A stretch of DNA of 64,000 bases from CAVTWY01 sp963738615 (GTDB lineage Bacteria > Pseudomonadota > Gammaproteobacteria > Burkholderiales > Burkholderiaceae_C): assembly GCA_963738615.1 (NCBI GenBank), contig CAVTXI010000004.1:248001-312000 (forward strand), read 5' to 3'. Made by a program: the position numbers and the translations under genes. Positions 24,111 to 31,628 of this stretch are shown here, piece after piece. Numbering within the stretch: the stretch's first letter is position 1; each line of letters begins with the position of its first letter. The notes beneath the pieces were generated by a model. That model searched no databases, was not told where the DNA came from, and saw only the letters and a program-made list of their open reading frames with translations.

Positions 24111-26488
24111 GATGAAAAGTCCTCGTTGAGTGGTTGCGATGCACGCGTCAGAATCGAGCGCGTGAATCTCCACCTTACGGGACCGATCGGCGGCTGCTTG
24201 CTCCGCGTAGCGGCTTCGTCCAACCGATACGTCGCGCTGACCGCCAGCGAGCGCGGCTTGCCGGCGACGTAGTGACCGCGGTAGAGATAGTCCGCGTAAT
24301 GCGCGTTCTCCACGTTCGTCAACAGCGCCTTCAAGCTCAGGTCGCGCTGCGTGAATTCGGCCATCAGATCGCCCGTGATGAACTTCGGCCCCGTGATCGG
24401 CGAGCCCGCCGCCAGACCTACCGGTACGTCGGCACCACGCGCGTTCAGGCCCGCACCGACGCGCCACGACGGCGAGACCTTGTACGTGGTCCAGAACGTG
24501 CCGCTGTGGCGTGGCGTCAGGCCCGGACGCGAGCCCGCGACCTCGGTGCCGGCCGCGCCGCTCGACGCATCGACTTCCGCTTCGGGGATGTAGGTGTATG
24601 ACGCATAGACCTCCCACGCCTGCGTGATGCGCCCGGCGATGTCGACCTCGAGCCCGGCCGCGTGGCGCTTGCCCGAGAGGATGTAGTTGCAGCCGTTGAC
24701 CGAATCGGCGTCGCGGTTGCGCTCGTTGGTCTTCGTCGAGTGGAAGAGCGCGAAGCGCGTCGACAGCCGCCCTTGTGCCAGCTCGAGCTTCGCGCCGAGT
24801 TCGACGTTGCGGCTACCCTCGGGCGGCGTCTGCGAGGTGCCCGGGTCGTATTGATAGGTGTCGCCGGAGGTGTTGAACGACGTGCCGTACGACAGGTGGT
24901 ACGACTGCTGCGCGGTGGGCTGGAACAGCACGCCGAAGCGCTTGCTCCACAGCGAATCCCGGCGGGTGTAGTTCTGCCCGGCGGGGACGTAGCAGGGGTT
25001 GGCCACGGGCGGGTTGCCCGTGGTGGGCTGACCGAGCGCGAGCGCGGCCTGGAAGTCGCCGTCGAACCGGTCCCAACGCAATCCGACCAGCACCTTCCAC
25101 TGCGACGTGATCGACAACAGGTCCTGCGCGTACAGACCCAGCGCCTTCGACTGAAAGCTGCGCTGAAGCGTGGGCACGCGGCCTTCCTCGTTGGCCAGCG
25201 CGCCGTCGTCGGGTGTGCCCACGCGCGTGGGCACCTTAGTGATCGTCGTTCCGGTGGGCACGGTGAGGTTGAAGTTCTCGAAGTCCTCCTTCGAACCGTC
25301 GATGCCCGCCGCGATCCGGTTTTCGCGCCCGAACCACAAATGACGGCCGGTGTAGTCGCTCTGCGCGACGACGTTCTTCAGGTCCATCAGCTTGTTGTTC
25401 GTGCCGCGCGTCAGCACGGTGGCGTCGCTGAAGGTGTCGGACGTGACGACGCGCCCGTCGGGTTGCGCGGTGGCCGCCGCGAAGCGGATGGCACTTGCAC
25501 GTTGATCGCGCCGGTATTCGCCCGCGTGCACACGCGTTGTCAACTCGCCCTCATTGGCGAAGCGCATCAGGTGGTAGGCGTTGGCCTGCGTCGTGCCGGT
25601 GTGGTTGTAGTCGCTGCCCATGCCGTAGTAGCGACCTGGCGGCGTGGTCCACAGGCGGTCGCCCCCGGTATTCGGACCAGGCGTCAACCACGGCAGGCCG
25701 TAGTCGATGCCGTTGTCGTTCTGCAGGTGGTACGCGCCGACACCGAATTCATGACGCGTGCCAATGCCCCAACGGAACGCAGGCGCGATGCCGCGTTTGT
25801 CGATCGCGGCGCCACCGTTGTCGGCCTGCGTGAACATGCCGTTCACGCGGAAGGCCGCGTTATCGCCGGTCTTGACGTTGAAGTCACCGGTGGCACGCAG
25901 GTAGCCGAAGTTGCCTCCGGTGACCGACACCTCGTGCTGCGTCATCAGCAGCGGCTGCTTGCTCACCTGGTTGACCGCGCCGCCGGTCGAGCCGCGGCCG
26001 AACACCATCGACGCGGACCCGCGCATCACCTCGAGGCGGTCCCAGTTGAAGCTGTCGCGCTCGTAGAAGGCGGGGTCGCGCATGCCGTCGATGAAGATGT
26101 CGCCGGTGCCTTGCAGCGAGAAGCCACGCAAGCGGATGTCTTCTTCACCACCTTCGGCGGCCTGGAAGCTGATGCCGCCGGTGTTCTTCAGCGACTCTTT
26201 CAACGTGTCGAGATTGCGATCGTCGATCAGCTTCTCGGTCACGACGCTGATCGATTGCGGCACGTCACGAATGTCCTGCTTGCCCTTGGTGATGCCGGTC
26301 GTGCGCGCGCGCACCGAGTCCTTGCCTTGTGGTTCGCTCTCGGCCGCGGCGCGGGCGCGCACCGCAGGCAGCACGGTGACGTTGCCCGCGGCAGGCTTGG
26401 GGTCCGAAGGCGCGGTGTTCGAGGTTTGGGCGAAGGCTTGTGGCGCGAAGCCAGCGCAGATCAACGAGGCGAGCAAGGTTCGTTTCAT
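24044..26488 (-). CDS. TonB-dependent siderophore receptor, C-terminus running into the IS
   Basis: An outer-membrane receptor of 814 codons with signal peptide MKRTLLASLICAGFAPQAFA. The plug domain shows QDIRDVPQSISVVTEKLIDD, the EDIRLRGFSLQGTGDIFIDG stretch and VMRGSASMVFGRGSTGGAVN, all typical of ferric siderophore receptors. The barrel follows to GHYVAGKPRSLAVSATYRLD, where such proteins normally end in an aromatic (YRF). Here the frame continues about 64 residues (EAATRSKQPP... to SSGSTSRT) into the recombinase region, so the natural stop was probably lost when the IS inserted. The last beta-strand signal is therefore not terminal, which may impair assembly. It is followed upstream by TonB and HemP with a Fur box. 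Confidence 0.85.
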   Translation of the reverse strand: MKRTLLASLICAGFAPQAFAQTSNTAPSDPKPAAGNVTVLPAVRARAAAESEPQGKDSVRARTTGITKGKQDIRDVPQSISVVTEKLIDDRNLDTLKESLKNTGGISFQAAEGGEEDIRLRGFSLQGTGDIFIDGMRDPAFYERDSFNWDRLEVMRGSASMVFGRGSTGGAVNQVSKQPLLMTQHEVSVTGGNFGYLRATGDFNVKTGDNAAFRVNGMFTQADNGGAAIDKRGIAPAFRWGIGTRHEFGVGAYHLQNDNGIDYGLPWLTPGPNTGGDRLWTTPPGRYYGMGSDYNHTGTTQANAYHLMRFANEGELTTRVHAGEYRRDQRASAIRFAAATAQPDGRVVTSDTFSDATVLTRGTNNKLMDLKNVVAQSDYTGRHLWFGRENRIAAGIDGSKEDFENFNLTVPTGTTITKVPTRVGTPDDGALANEEGRVPTLQRSFQSKALGLYAQDLLSITSQWKVLVGLRWDRFDGDFQAALALGQPTTGNPPVANPCYVPAGQNYTRRDSLWSKRFGVLFQPTAQQSYHLSYGTSFNTSGDTYQYDPGTSQTPPEGSRNVELGAKLELAQGRLSTRFALFHSTKTNERNRDADSVNGCNYILSGKRHAAGLEVDIAGRITQAWEVYASYTYIPEAEVDASSGAAGTEVAGSRPGLTPRHSGTFWTTYKVSPSWRVGAGLNARGADVPVGLAAGSPITGPKFITGDLMAEFTQRDLSLKALLTNVENAHYADYLYRGHYVAGKPRSLAVSATYRLDEAATRSKQPPIGPVRWRFTRSILTRASQPLNEDFSSWRPCPSSRTSRSLSSGSTSRT

Positions 26489-26552
26489 GGTTGGTCTGGT
26501 GTCTTGGGCGATGTCGTGGGCGATGTCTTGGGCGATGTCGTGGCGACGCGGC

Positions 26553-27256
26553 TCATGTGTCGAGCTCGAAGATCATCGGCACCACGACCCAGAAGGCGCG
26601 TGCGATGCCGTCTTCGGTGTAGGGCACGAATCGCGCGGCACGCACCGCCGCGAGCGCGGCTTCGTCGAGGAGCTCGAATCCCGACGAGCGCTGCACGACG
26701 AACTGGCGCGGCGCACCGGTGGTGTCGACCAGCACGCGGACCTCGATGCGCCCTTCCTCGTGCGCACGGCGTGACGCGAGCGGATACGCGGGTTCGGGTG
26801 CGCGCAGGTAGCTCACCTGCGTGATGCTCACGGTGCGTGGCGGTGCGCGGGGGTGACGGCGGGTGCGCTGGCTGGCGGTGCGGGTGGTACGACAGGTGCC
26901 GATACCGCGGCGGCCGCCACCTCGGCCGCGACTGGCGCTTGCGGCGCGAAAGGCTGCGCGACGATCGTCGCCACGGTTTCGACGCGCGCGACCTGCACTT
27001 CGGGAATCGCGACCTGCGGCAGCGGCGGTCGGCGGACGTCCGGCTCGGGCAGCGCGGGCGCTTCGGGCAAGGCACGCGCCTCATCGAGCAGCCGCACGCC
27101 AATCGGACGCATCTCGGCGGCGGGCCGCCATGTCGACGGATGCAGCAGCAAAGCCGCCACCACCAGCGCATGCGCGATCACCGCGACTGTGATGCCGCGC
27201 GCGCGTGCTGGCGTCGATGTCATCCAGCCTTCGGCCGACCCAAGCGCCCCCACCAT
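26553..27256 (-). CDS. tonB: TonB energy transducer, split by a frameshift
   Basis: The N-terminal half (start 27256 with GAGGA upstream) has a short cytoplasmic piece, one membrane segment GITVAVIAHALVVAALLLHP and a Pro-rich periplasmic stretch (APALPEPDVRRPPLPQVAIP; VPPAPPASAP). It stops at 26828. The C-terminal domain is read in another frame: ITQVSYLRAPEPAYPLASRR, EGRIEVRVLVDTTGAPRQFV and FVPYTEDGIARAFWVVVPMI. The break is at a run of five Gs on the plus strand (26849-26853); a sixth would rejoin both halves. TonB would transmit proton-motive force to the neighbouring receptor. Confidence 0.8.
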
Positions 27257-27330
27257 GTCCGTTCCTCTCGTGTCCAGAGAGCACGTGCTGGCGGTGGCAG
27301 CGATGTCGCTACCGGCTGGCTGATGCTGTC

Positions 27331-27349
27331 GAGCCCGAACGGGCTCTTT
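27331..27349. terminator. Terminator-like hairpin between tonB and hemP
   Basis: GAGCCCGAACGGGCTC forms a six- to seven-base GC stem followed by TTTG on the plus strand. It lies in the gap between the HemP stop (27378) and the TonB start (27256). A second, weaker copy of the ACGGGCTCTT end follows at about 27364-27373. It may limit read-through between hemP and tonB, but on the minus strand there is no clear T-run. Confidence 0.35.
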
Positions 27350-27377
27350 GTTGTCGAACCCTAACGGGCTCTTCGAA

Positions 27378-27581
27378 TCACTTCGTCAGGATCAACTTCC
27401 CCTGCGCCGTACAGCGCAGCCGGTAGATCGTTCCGTGATGGTCGATCTCGATCACCCGGCGCGGCCCGTCGAACCAAGCGCGGCTGTCGAGGCGAGCGTC
27501 CGCGTTGGGTTGCGGTTGCCACGCTCGTGGGCGTGCCTCGTCCGCGCCTTGGTCGTACCGGTAGGTTGGTGCTGATGGCAT
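27378..27581 (-). CDS. hemP: Hemin uptake protein HemP/HmuP family
   Basis: A 67-residue protein whose C-terminus (VIEIDHHGTIYRLRCTAQGK then LILTK) matches the HemP family end, normally I-x-H-x-G-x-x-YRLR-x-T-x-x-x-KLILTK. These small proteins accompany haem or siderophore uptake genes and in some betaproteobacteria act as activators of the receptor gene. A Fur box lies 12 bases upstream of its start, and TonB plus the receptor follow on the same strand. Confidence 0.75.
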   Translation of the reverse strand: MPSAPTYRYDQGADEARPRAWQPQPNADARLDSRAWFDGPRRVIEIDHHGTIYRLRCTAQGKLILTK

Positions 27582-27592
27582 GGTTTCATGTT

Positions 27593-27611
27593 AATGCGAA
27601 TCATTCGCATT
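27593..27611. promoter_or_regulatory. Fur box
   Basis: AATGCGAATCATTCGCATT is a 19-bp palindrome with a single central mismatch, close to the Fur consensus GATAATGATAATCATTATC. It lies between hemP (minus, start 27581) and a membrane protein gene (plus, earliest start 27619), so iron-loaded Fur would repress the hemP/tonB/receptor side and possibly the plus-strand gene. Confidence 0.75.
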
Positions 27612-27618
27612 CGCAAGC

Positions 27619-28377
27619 GTGTGTGCCAGCGATGTGCCATCGGCAGCACTGAAGGGCAAACTCGGCGCCGTGATCCCGGGCACGCTTCCCCCACGCGGGC
27701 TGCCGTTGTGGCCGCTGCCGCTGGTCGCGGCGGCGCTGCCCGTCATCGCATCGTTGTGGGCGCTGAGCCTGTACGTCGACTCGAGCGGCGCGCGCTGCAA
27801 CCCGTTCATCGACGACTGCGTATCGATCAGTCGCATGGCGCGGCACGGGCTGGCCAACCAGATCTTCCGCATGTTGGTGATACCTGGCGCGGTGTTGCAG
27901 GCACTGACGTGGCTGGTCACCGCGTGGGCGCTGGCGCGCGTAGGTATGGGGCGACGCAGCGCACTGGCGCTGGCCGTGTTGGGTGCATGCGCAGGCGCAG
28001 CGCTGGTGGTGTACGCCAGCGTGCTCGGCAGCGACGGCGATGTCTATCGCTGGCTGCGCCGACGCGGCACCATCGGCTACTTCGCAGGCACCTACGTCGC
28101 GATGGTGATCTTCCTGCTGACATCGCTGCGCCTGCACGCCGCGCGGCACCTGGCGCTGCCGCGCCTGCACGCCTGGGCGCTCGCGGCCCTGCTCGGCTTC
28201 ATCGCACTCATCGGCATCGGCCACGGCGCGGGCACGCTGCGCGGCGCCGACACGCTCGAGAACCTGACCGAATGGTGGGCCGCGCTGGGGCTGACGCTGA
28301 CCTTCGGCGTGATGGCGTCGTGGTGGCGACGCTGGGGTCTGGTCGCCGCGATCGATCTGCGGCCGCGCGGTTCGTGA
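27619..28377 (+). CDS. Multi-pass membrane protein of unknown function
   Basis: About 250 residues with roughly six hydrophobic segments (LWPLPLVAAALPVIASLWAL; AVLQALTWLVTAWALARVG; ALALAVLGACAGAALVVYAS; YFAGTYVAMVIFLLTSLRLH; LAALLGFIALIGIGHGAG; WAALGLTLTFGVMASWW). Charged text between segments 1 and 2 (CNPFIDDCVSISRMARHGL) is reminiscent of DRAM/Frag1-like proteins but that is a weak resemblance. A GTG at 27619 gives the longest frame and lies only 8 bases after the Fur box, so a downstream GTG (27634 or 27673) may be the true start. It ends 7 bases from the ntrC stop (convergent). Confidence 0.6.
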   Translation: MCASDVPSAALKGKLGAVIPGTLPPRGLPLWPLPLVAAALPVIASLWALSLYVDSSGARCNPFIDDCVSISRMARHGLANQIFRMLVIPGAVLQALTWLVTAWALARVGMGRRSALALAVLGACAGAALVVYASVLGSDGDVYRWLRRRGTIGYFAGTYVAMVIFLLTSLRLHAARHLALPRLHAWALAALLGFIALIGIGHGAGTLRGADTLENLTEWWAALGLTLTFGVMASWWRRWGLVAAIDLRPRGS

Positions 28378-28384
28378 ACCGCCT

Positions 28385-29878
28385 TCAATCGTCCAACCCA
28401 AGCTCCTGAATCTTGCGCGTGATGGTGTTGCGCCCGATGTGCAAGCGCTGCGCAGCCTCGATACGCCGCCCGCGCGTCACGTCGAGTGCGGTGGTGATCA
28501 GGCGGGACTCGAAGTCACGCGTCAAGCTGCCCCAAACGTCCGCGTCACCGCTGGCGAGCTTGGCGCGTGCCTCGCGTTCGAAGGCATCGAGCCACGACGG
28601 TACGGGCACCGACACGGCCGGCGCAGATGCGGATGCCGCGTCGATGCCCCCACCGACGCCGACGGTGCGCGTCTCGCCGAGGGCGGCGGGCGCCGGTTCC
28701 GGCACGGATACGGGCGGCAGGTCTTTCGGTTCGATGATCTGCGCGGGTGCCATCACCGTGAGCCAGTGGCACAGGTTCTCGACTTCGCGCACGTTGCCCG
28801 GGAACGGCATCGTGGTCAGCTTCTCGAGGGTGTCGTCGCTGAGCCGCTTGGCCTCGACGCCGAGTGCCTTCGCGGCCTTCAGCATGAACGATCGCGCCAG
28901 CAGCGGAATGTCTTCGCGGCGTTCGCGCAGCGGCGGCAGGCGCAGGCGGATCACGTTCAGGCGATGAAAAAGATCCTCGCGGAACGCGCCGTCGCGCACG
29001 CGCTGCTCGAGGTTCTGGTGCGTGGCCGCGATCACGCGCACGCTGGCCTTGATCGGCTGGTGGCCGCCCACGCGGTAGTACTGGCCATCGGACAGCACGC
29101 GCAGCAGCCGCGTCTGCAACTCGAACGGCATGTCGCCAATTTCGTCGAGGAACAGCGTGCCGCTTTCGGCTTGTTCGAAGCGCCCGCGGCGCAGCGTCTG
29201 CGCGCCGGTGAAGGCACCACGCTCGTGGCCGAACAGCTCGCTCTCGAGCAGGTCCTTCGGGATGGCCGCGGTGTTGATCGCAACGAAAGGCCCATCGGCC
29301 CGCGGGCTGTGGCGGTGCAGCGCCTGCGCCACCAGTTCCTTGCCGGTGCCACTTTCACCCGTGATGAGCACGGTGACCTGGCTGTGGCTCAGGCGTCCGA
29401 TCGCGCGGAACACCTCCTGCATCGACGGCGCGTGACCCAGCAGTTCGGGAATCTCGCCGGTGGCGTCGGCTTTCGATGCACCGCGCAGGCTTTCGTCGAG
29501 CGCACGGCGGATGAGGTCGACTGCACGCGTGACGTCGAAAGGTTTGGGCAGGTATTCGAAGGCGCCGCCCTGGAACGCGGACACCGCGCTGTCCAGGTCC
29601 GAATACGCCGTCATCACGATCACCGGCAGCGCGGGGTGCGCGTCTTTCACTTTCGACAACAGATCGATGCCCGAGCCGCCGGGCATGCGAATGTCGCTGA
29701 TGAGCACGCGCGGCGTGTCGGCCTCGAGCGCCTTCATCACCTCGCCAGGGTTCGTGAAGCTGCGGCTTTCGAGTTGTTCGCGCGCAAGCGCCTTCTCGAG
29801 CACGAAGCGGATCGACGGGTCGTCATCGACGATCCATACGGCGCGCGGTTGCAGGGTTGGTACTTCGGCAATGGTCAT
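28385..29878 (-). CDS. ntrC: Nitrogen regulator NtrC (sigma-54 activator)
   Basis: A 497-residue response regulator. The receiver domain (1-120) has VWIVDDDPSIRFVLEKAL and the phosphoacceptor Asp in VLISDIRMPGGSG. The AAA+ domain has Walker A GESGTGKELVAQALH, the sigma-54 contact motif GAFTGA and Walker B TLFLDEIGDMP. The C-terminal Fis-type helix-turn-helix is AAQRLHIGRNTITRKIQELG. When phosphorylated by NtrB it activates glnA and other nitrogen genes. It overlaps the ntrB stop by four bases (ATGA). Candidate NtrC sites lie upstream of glnA at 33199-33224. Confidence 0.95.
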   Translation of the reverse strand: MTIAEVPTLQPRAVWIVDDDPSIRFVLEKALAREQLESRSFTNPGEVMKALEADTPRVLISDIRMPGGSGIDLLSKVKDAHPALPVIVMTAYSDLDSAVSAFQGGAFEYLPKPFDVTRAVDLIRRALDESLRGASKADATGEIPELLGHAPSMQEVFRAIGRLSHSQVTVLITGESGTGKELVAQALHRHSPRADGPFVAINTAAIPKDLLESELFGHERGAFTGAQTLRRGRFEQAESGTLFLDEIGDMPFELQTRLLRVLSDGQYYRVGGHQPIKASVRVIAATHQNLEQRVRDGAFREDLFHRLNVIRLRLPPLRERREDIPLLARSFMLKAAKALGVEAKRLSDDTLEKLTTMPFPGNVREVENLCHWLTVMAPAQIIEPKDLPPVSVPEPAPAALGETRTVGVGGGIDAASASAPAVSVPVPSWLDAFEREARAKLASGDADVWGSLTRDFESRLITTALDVTRGRRIEAAQRLHIGRNTITRKIQELGLDD

Positions 29879-31026
29879 GGCAGTGGAATCACGATGGAGA
29901 ACACGGTTCGGCCGGGCGAGCTGTCGAATTCGATCAACCCTTCGTGCTGTTGCACCAGGTGTTGCGCGAGCGTCAACCCCAACCCAGACCCACCGTCACG
30001 GCCTGACACCAGGGGCAGGAACACGCGGTCACGGATGTTTTCCGGAATACCCGGACCGTTGTCTTCCACTTGCAAGACCAGTGCCAGGCGCCAGCGCTGC
30101 TTGCCGATCGTGACCTGTCGAGCGATGCGCGTGCGTAGCGCAATGCGCGCATCACCCTCACGCACGCGCGGGCCCAACGCCAGCGCCGCGTTGTGCGCGA
30201 TGTTCAGCACGGCCTGGATCAATGCTTCGCGGTCACCGCGAAATTCGGGGATCGAGATGTCGTAGTCGCGCACGACCTCGAGCCCCTGCGCGAATTCGGC
30301 CAACAGCAGCGCCCTCACCCGCTCGCAGACTTCGTGCACGTTGACGTCGCCGACCACGTGCGCCTTGCGGTGCGGTGCGAGCAACTGGTCGACCAGCGCC
30401 TGCAGGCGGTCAGCTTCCGCGACGATGACGCTGGTGTATTCAGTGAGCGCGCGAGAGCTTTGGCGCTCGGCCAACTCCATGCCCAGCAACTGCGCCGCAC
30501 CGCGGATGCCACCGAGCGGGTTCTTGATCTCGTGCGCCAGGTGTCGCACCAGCTCTTTGGTTTCACGCGCCTGATCGAGCGCGCGTTCCTTGCGGTCTTG
30601 CCGCCACTGCTGCTCGAACGCGAGCAGTTCGACCAGCAGGCGCGCGCCACCGTCCATCTGCTGCACGACCACGTGCACCGGCGTCGGCTCGTTCAGGCCA
30701 TGCCCGGGCAGGTGCTTCATCTGCGAGTCCAGCCGCGCGGTGGCGAAGTCGTTGCGTGCGACGGCTTCGAGCGTTTCGGCCAGCCGCTGCGGGTCGACGA
30801 ACCAGTCGAGCAACTGCGTGCCCACCAGGCTGCGCCGCGGCGTGGCGAAGGCATCTTCGCAAGCGGCGTTGACGTGCAGGCACAAGCCCCCGGGCGTGCA
30901 CACCGCGACCAGCGATGCCAGCAGGTCGAGGGCCGCGAGCGAAGCTTCGGCCCCGGGCGACGGATCAGTTCTTGGTGCTGACCGAGGCGCCGCTGAACTT
31001 GGTGAGTTCGCGCTTGATCGCGGCAA
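29875..31026 (-). CDS. ntrB: Nitrogen sensor kinase NtrB
   Basis: A histidine kinase with a PAS-like N-terminus (LASLVAVCTPGGLCLHVNAA), the phosphoacceptor His in VRHLAHEIKNPLGGIRGAAQ, the N-box region NIAHNAALALG, and ATP-binding boxes VEDNGPGIPENI and SGLGLTLAQHLVQQH. The start is uncertain: no ATG or GTG lies before the PAS domain. The listed TTG at 31026 is within the DUF4124 gene and would overlap its end by 62 bases; a downstream rare start is possible. Position between glnA and ntrC is the usual glnA-ntrB-ntrC order, interrupted here by the DUF4124 gene. Confidence 0.9.
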   Translation of the reverse strand: MPRSSANSPSSAAPRSAPRTDPSPGAEASLAALDLLASLVAVCTPGGLCLHVNAACEDAFATPRRSLVGTQLLDWFVDPQRLAETLEAVARNDFATARLDSQMKHLPGHGLNEPTPVHVVVQQMDGGARLLVELLAFEQQWRQDRKERALDQARETKELVRHLAHEIKNPLGGIRGAAQLLGMELAERQSSRALTEYTSVIVAEADRLQALVDQLLAPHRKAHVVGDVNVHEVCERVRALLLAEFAQGLEVVRDYDISIPEFRGDREALIQAVLNIAHNAALALGPRVREGDARIALRTRIARQVTIGKQRWRLALVLQVEDNGPGIPENIRDRVFLPLVSGRDGGSGLGLTLAQHLVQQHEGLIEFDSSPGRTVFSIVIPLP

Positions 31027-31507
31027 TGTCGGCTTCCTTGCGCGCGATGCTCTGCTTCAGTTCCTCGACGCGGTCGAGGTAGCGCTGAAAGTTCTTCTCG
31101 TCACCGCGGCGCTCGGGCTCGCCGTTGCCGTATTCCTTGCGTAGGCTGGCGAGCTTGTCTTCTTCTTTGCGCAGCTCGGCCTCGAGGATGCGGCGCGCAT
31201 CGGCGTCGCGCTCGCGCTGCTCTTTCGGGTCGACCCGTTGGTCCGGGCGGCTGGCGGCAGCGGCAGCTGGTGATGCGGCAGCGGCCACTGGGCGCGGCTT
31301 GTTGGGTTGAACCACCGTGACGGGTGAGCCCTCGAGCTCTTTGCAGCTGCGCTCACGCGCCTGCTGCGGCGTGATCTGGTCGGTGTAGCTGACCGAAGGA
31401 GGGCCAGGGCAGCGATAAACCGGGCCCGCGCTGGCCGTGCCAGCGGACGCAAGCAGCGTCGCGACAAGCGCCATCTGGAGGGTCTTTGCACGATGCATAA
31501 GGGCCAT
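30965..31507 (-). CDS. DUF4124 domain exported protein
   Basis: A 180-residue secreted protein. The N-terminus has a signal peptide (MHRAKTLQMALVATLLASAG ending TASAG), the DUF4124 motif is GPVYRCPGPPSVSYTDQITP, and the C-terminal half is a charged coiled coil (RKEEDKLASLRKEYGN; DRVEELKQSIARKEADIAAI). Such proteins are often placed between glnA and ntrB in Burkholderiales. Its 3' end overlaps the start region of ntrB. Confidence 0.75.
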   Translation of the reverse strand: MALMHRAKTLQMALVATLLASAGTASAGPVYRCPGPPSVSYTDQITPQQARERSCKELEGSPVTVVQPNKPRPVAAAASPAAAAASRPDQRVDPKEQRERDADARRILEAELRKEEDKLASLRKEYGNGEPERRGDEKNFQRYLDRVEELKQSIARKEADIAAIKRELTKFSGASVSTKN

Positions 31508-31628
31508 AACGCATTCTGGCCCACGGCCGGTGCACCGGCCCCCGCAGATAACAGCGGCGAGGCAGCGTGTACGGCGCGCAATGTGAACTTTCTCGCGCGC
31601 CGCGGGGCTGCCATCGCCGGTTGCTTCA

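Larger units (their letters stand above)
22163..24215 (-). mobile_element. IS91-like element with tyrosine recombinase, truncated at its 3' end
   Basis: The unit contains a tyrosine recombinase gene followed by an overlapping IS91 transposase gene, a known arrangement for IS91-family elements. One boundary lies near 22163-22200, where the transposase C-terminus is missing. The other lies near 24200-24220, inside or just after the 3' end of the TonB-dependent receptor gene, whose reading frame continues into the element. The exact ends (oriIS/terIS) could not be fixed by eye. The coding composition does not stand out from its neighbours. Confidence 0.65.

Noticed and set aside
26828..26860. 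Programmed frameshift in tonB
   Set aside because: The shift lies at a five-C run on the coding strand with no slippery heptamer or clear stimulatory structure; a missing C is a simpler explanation.
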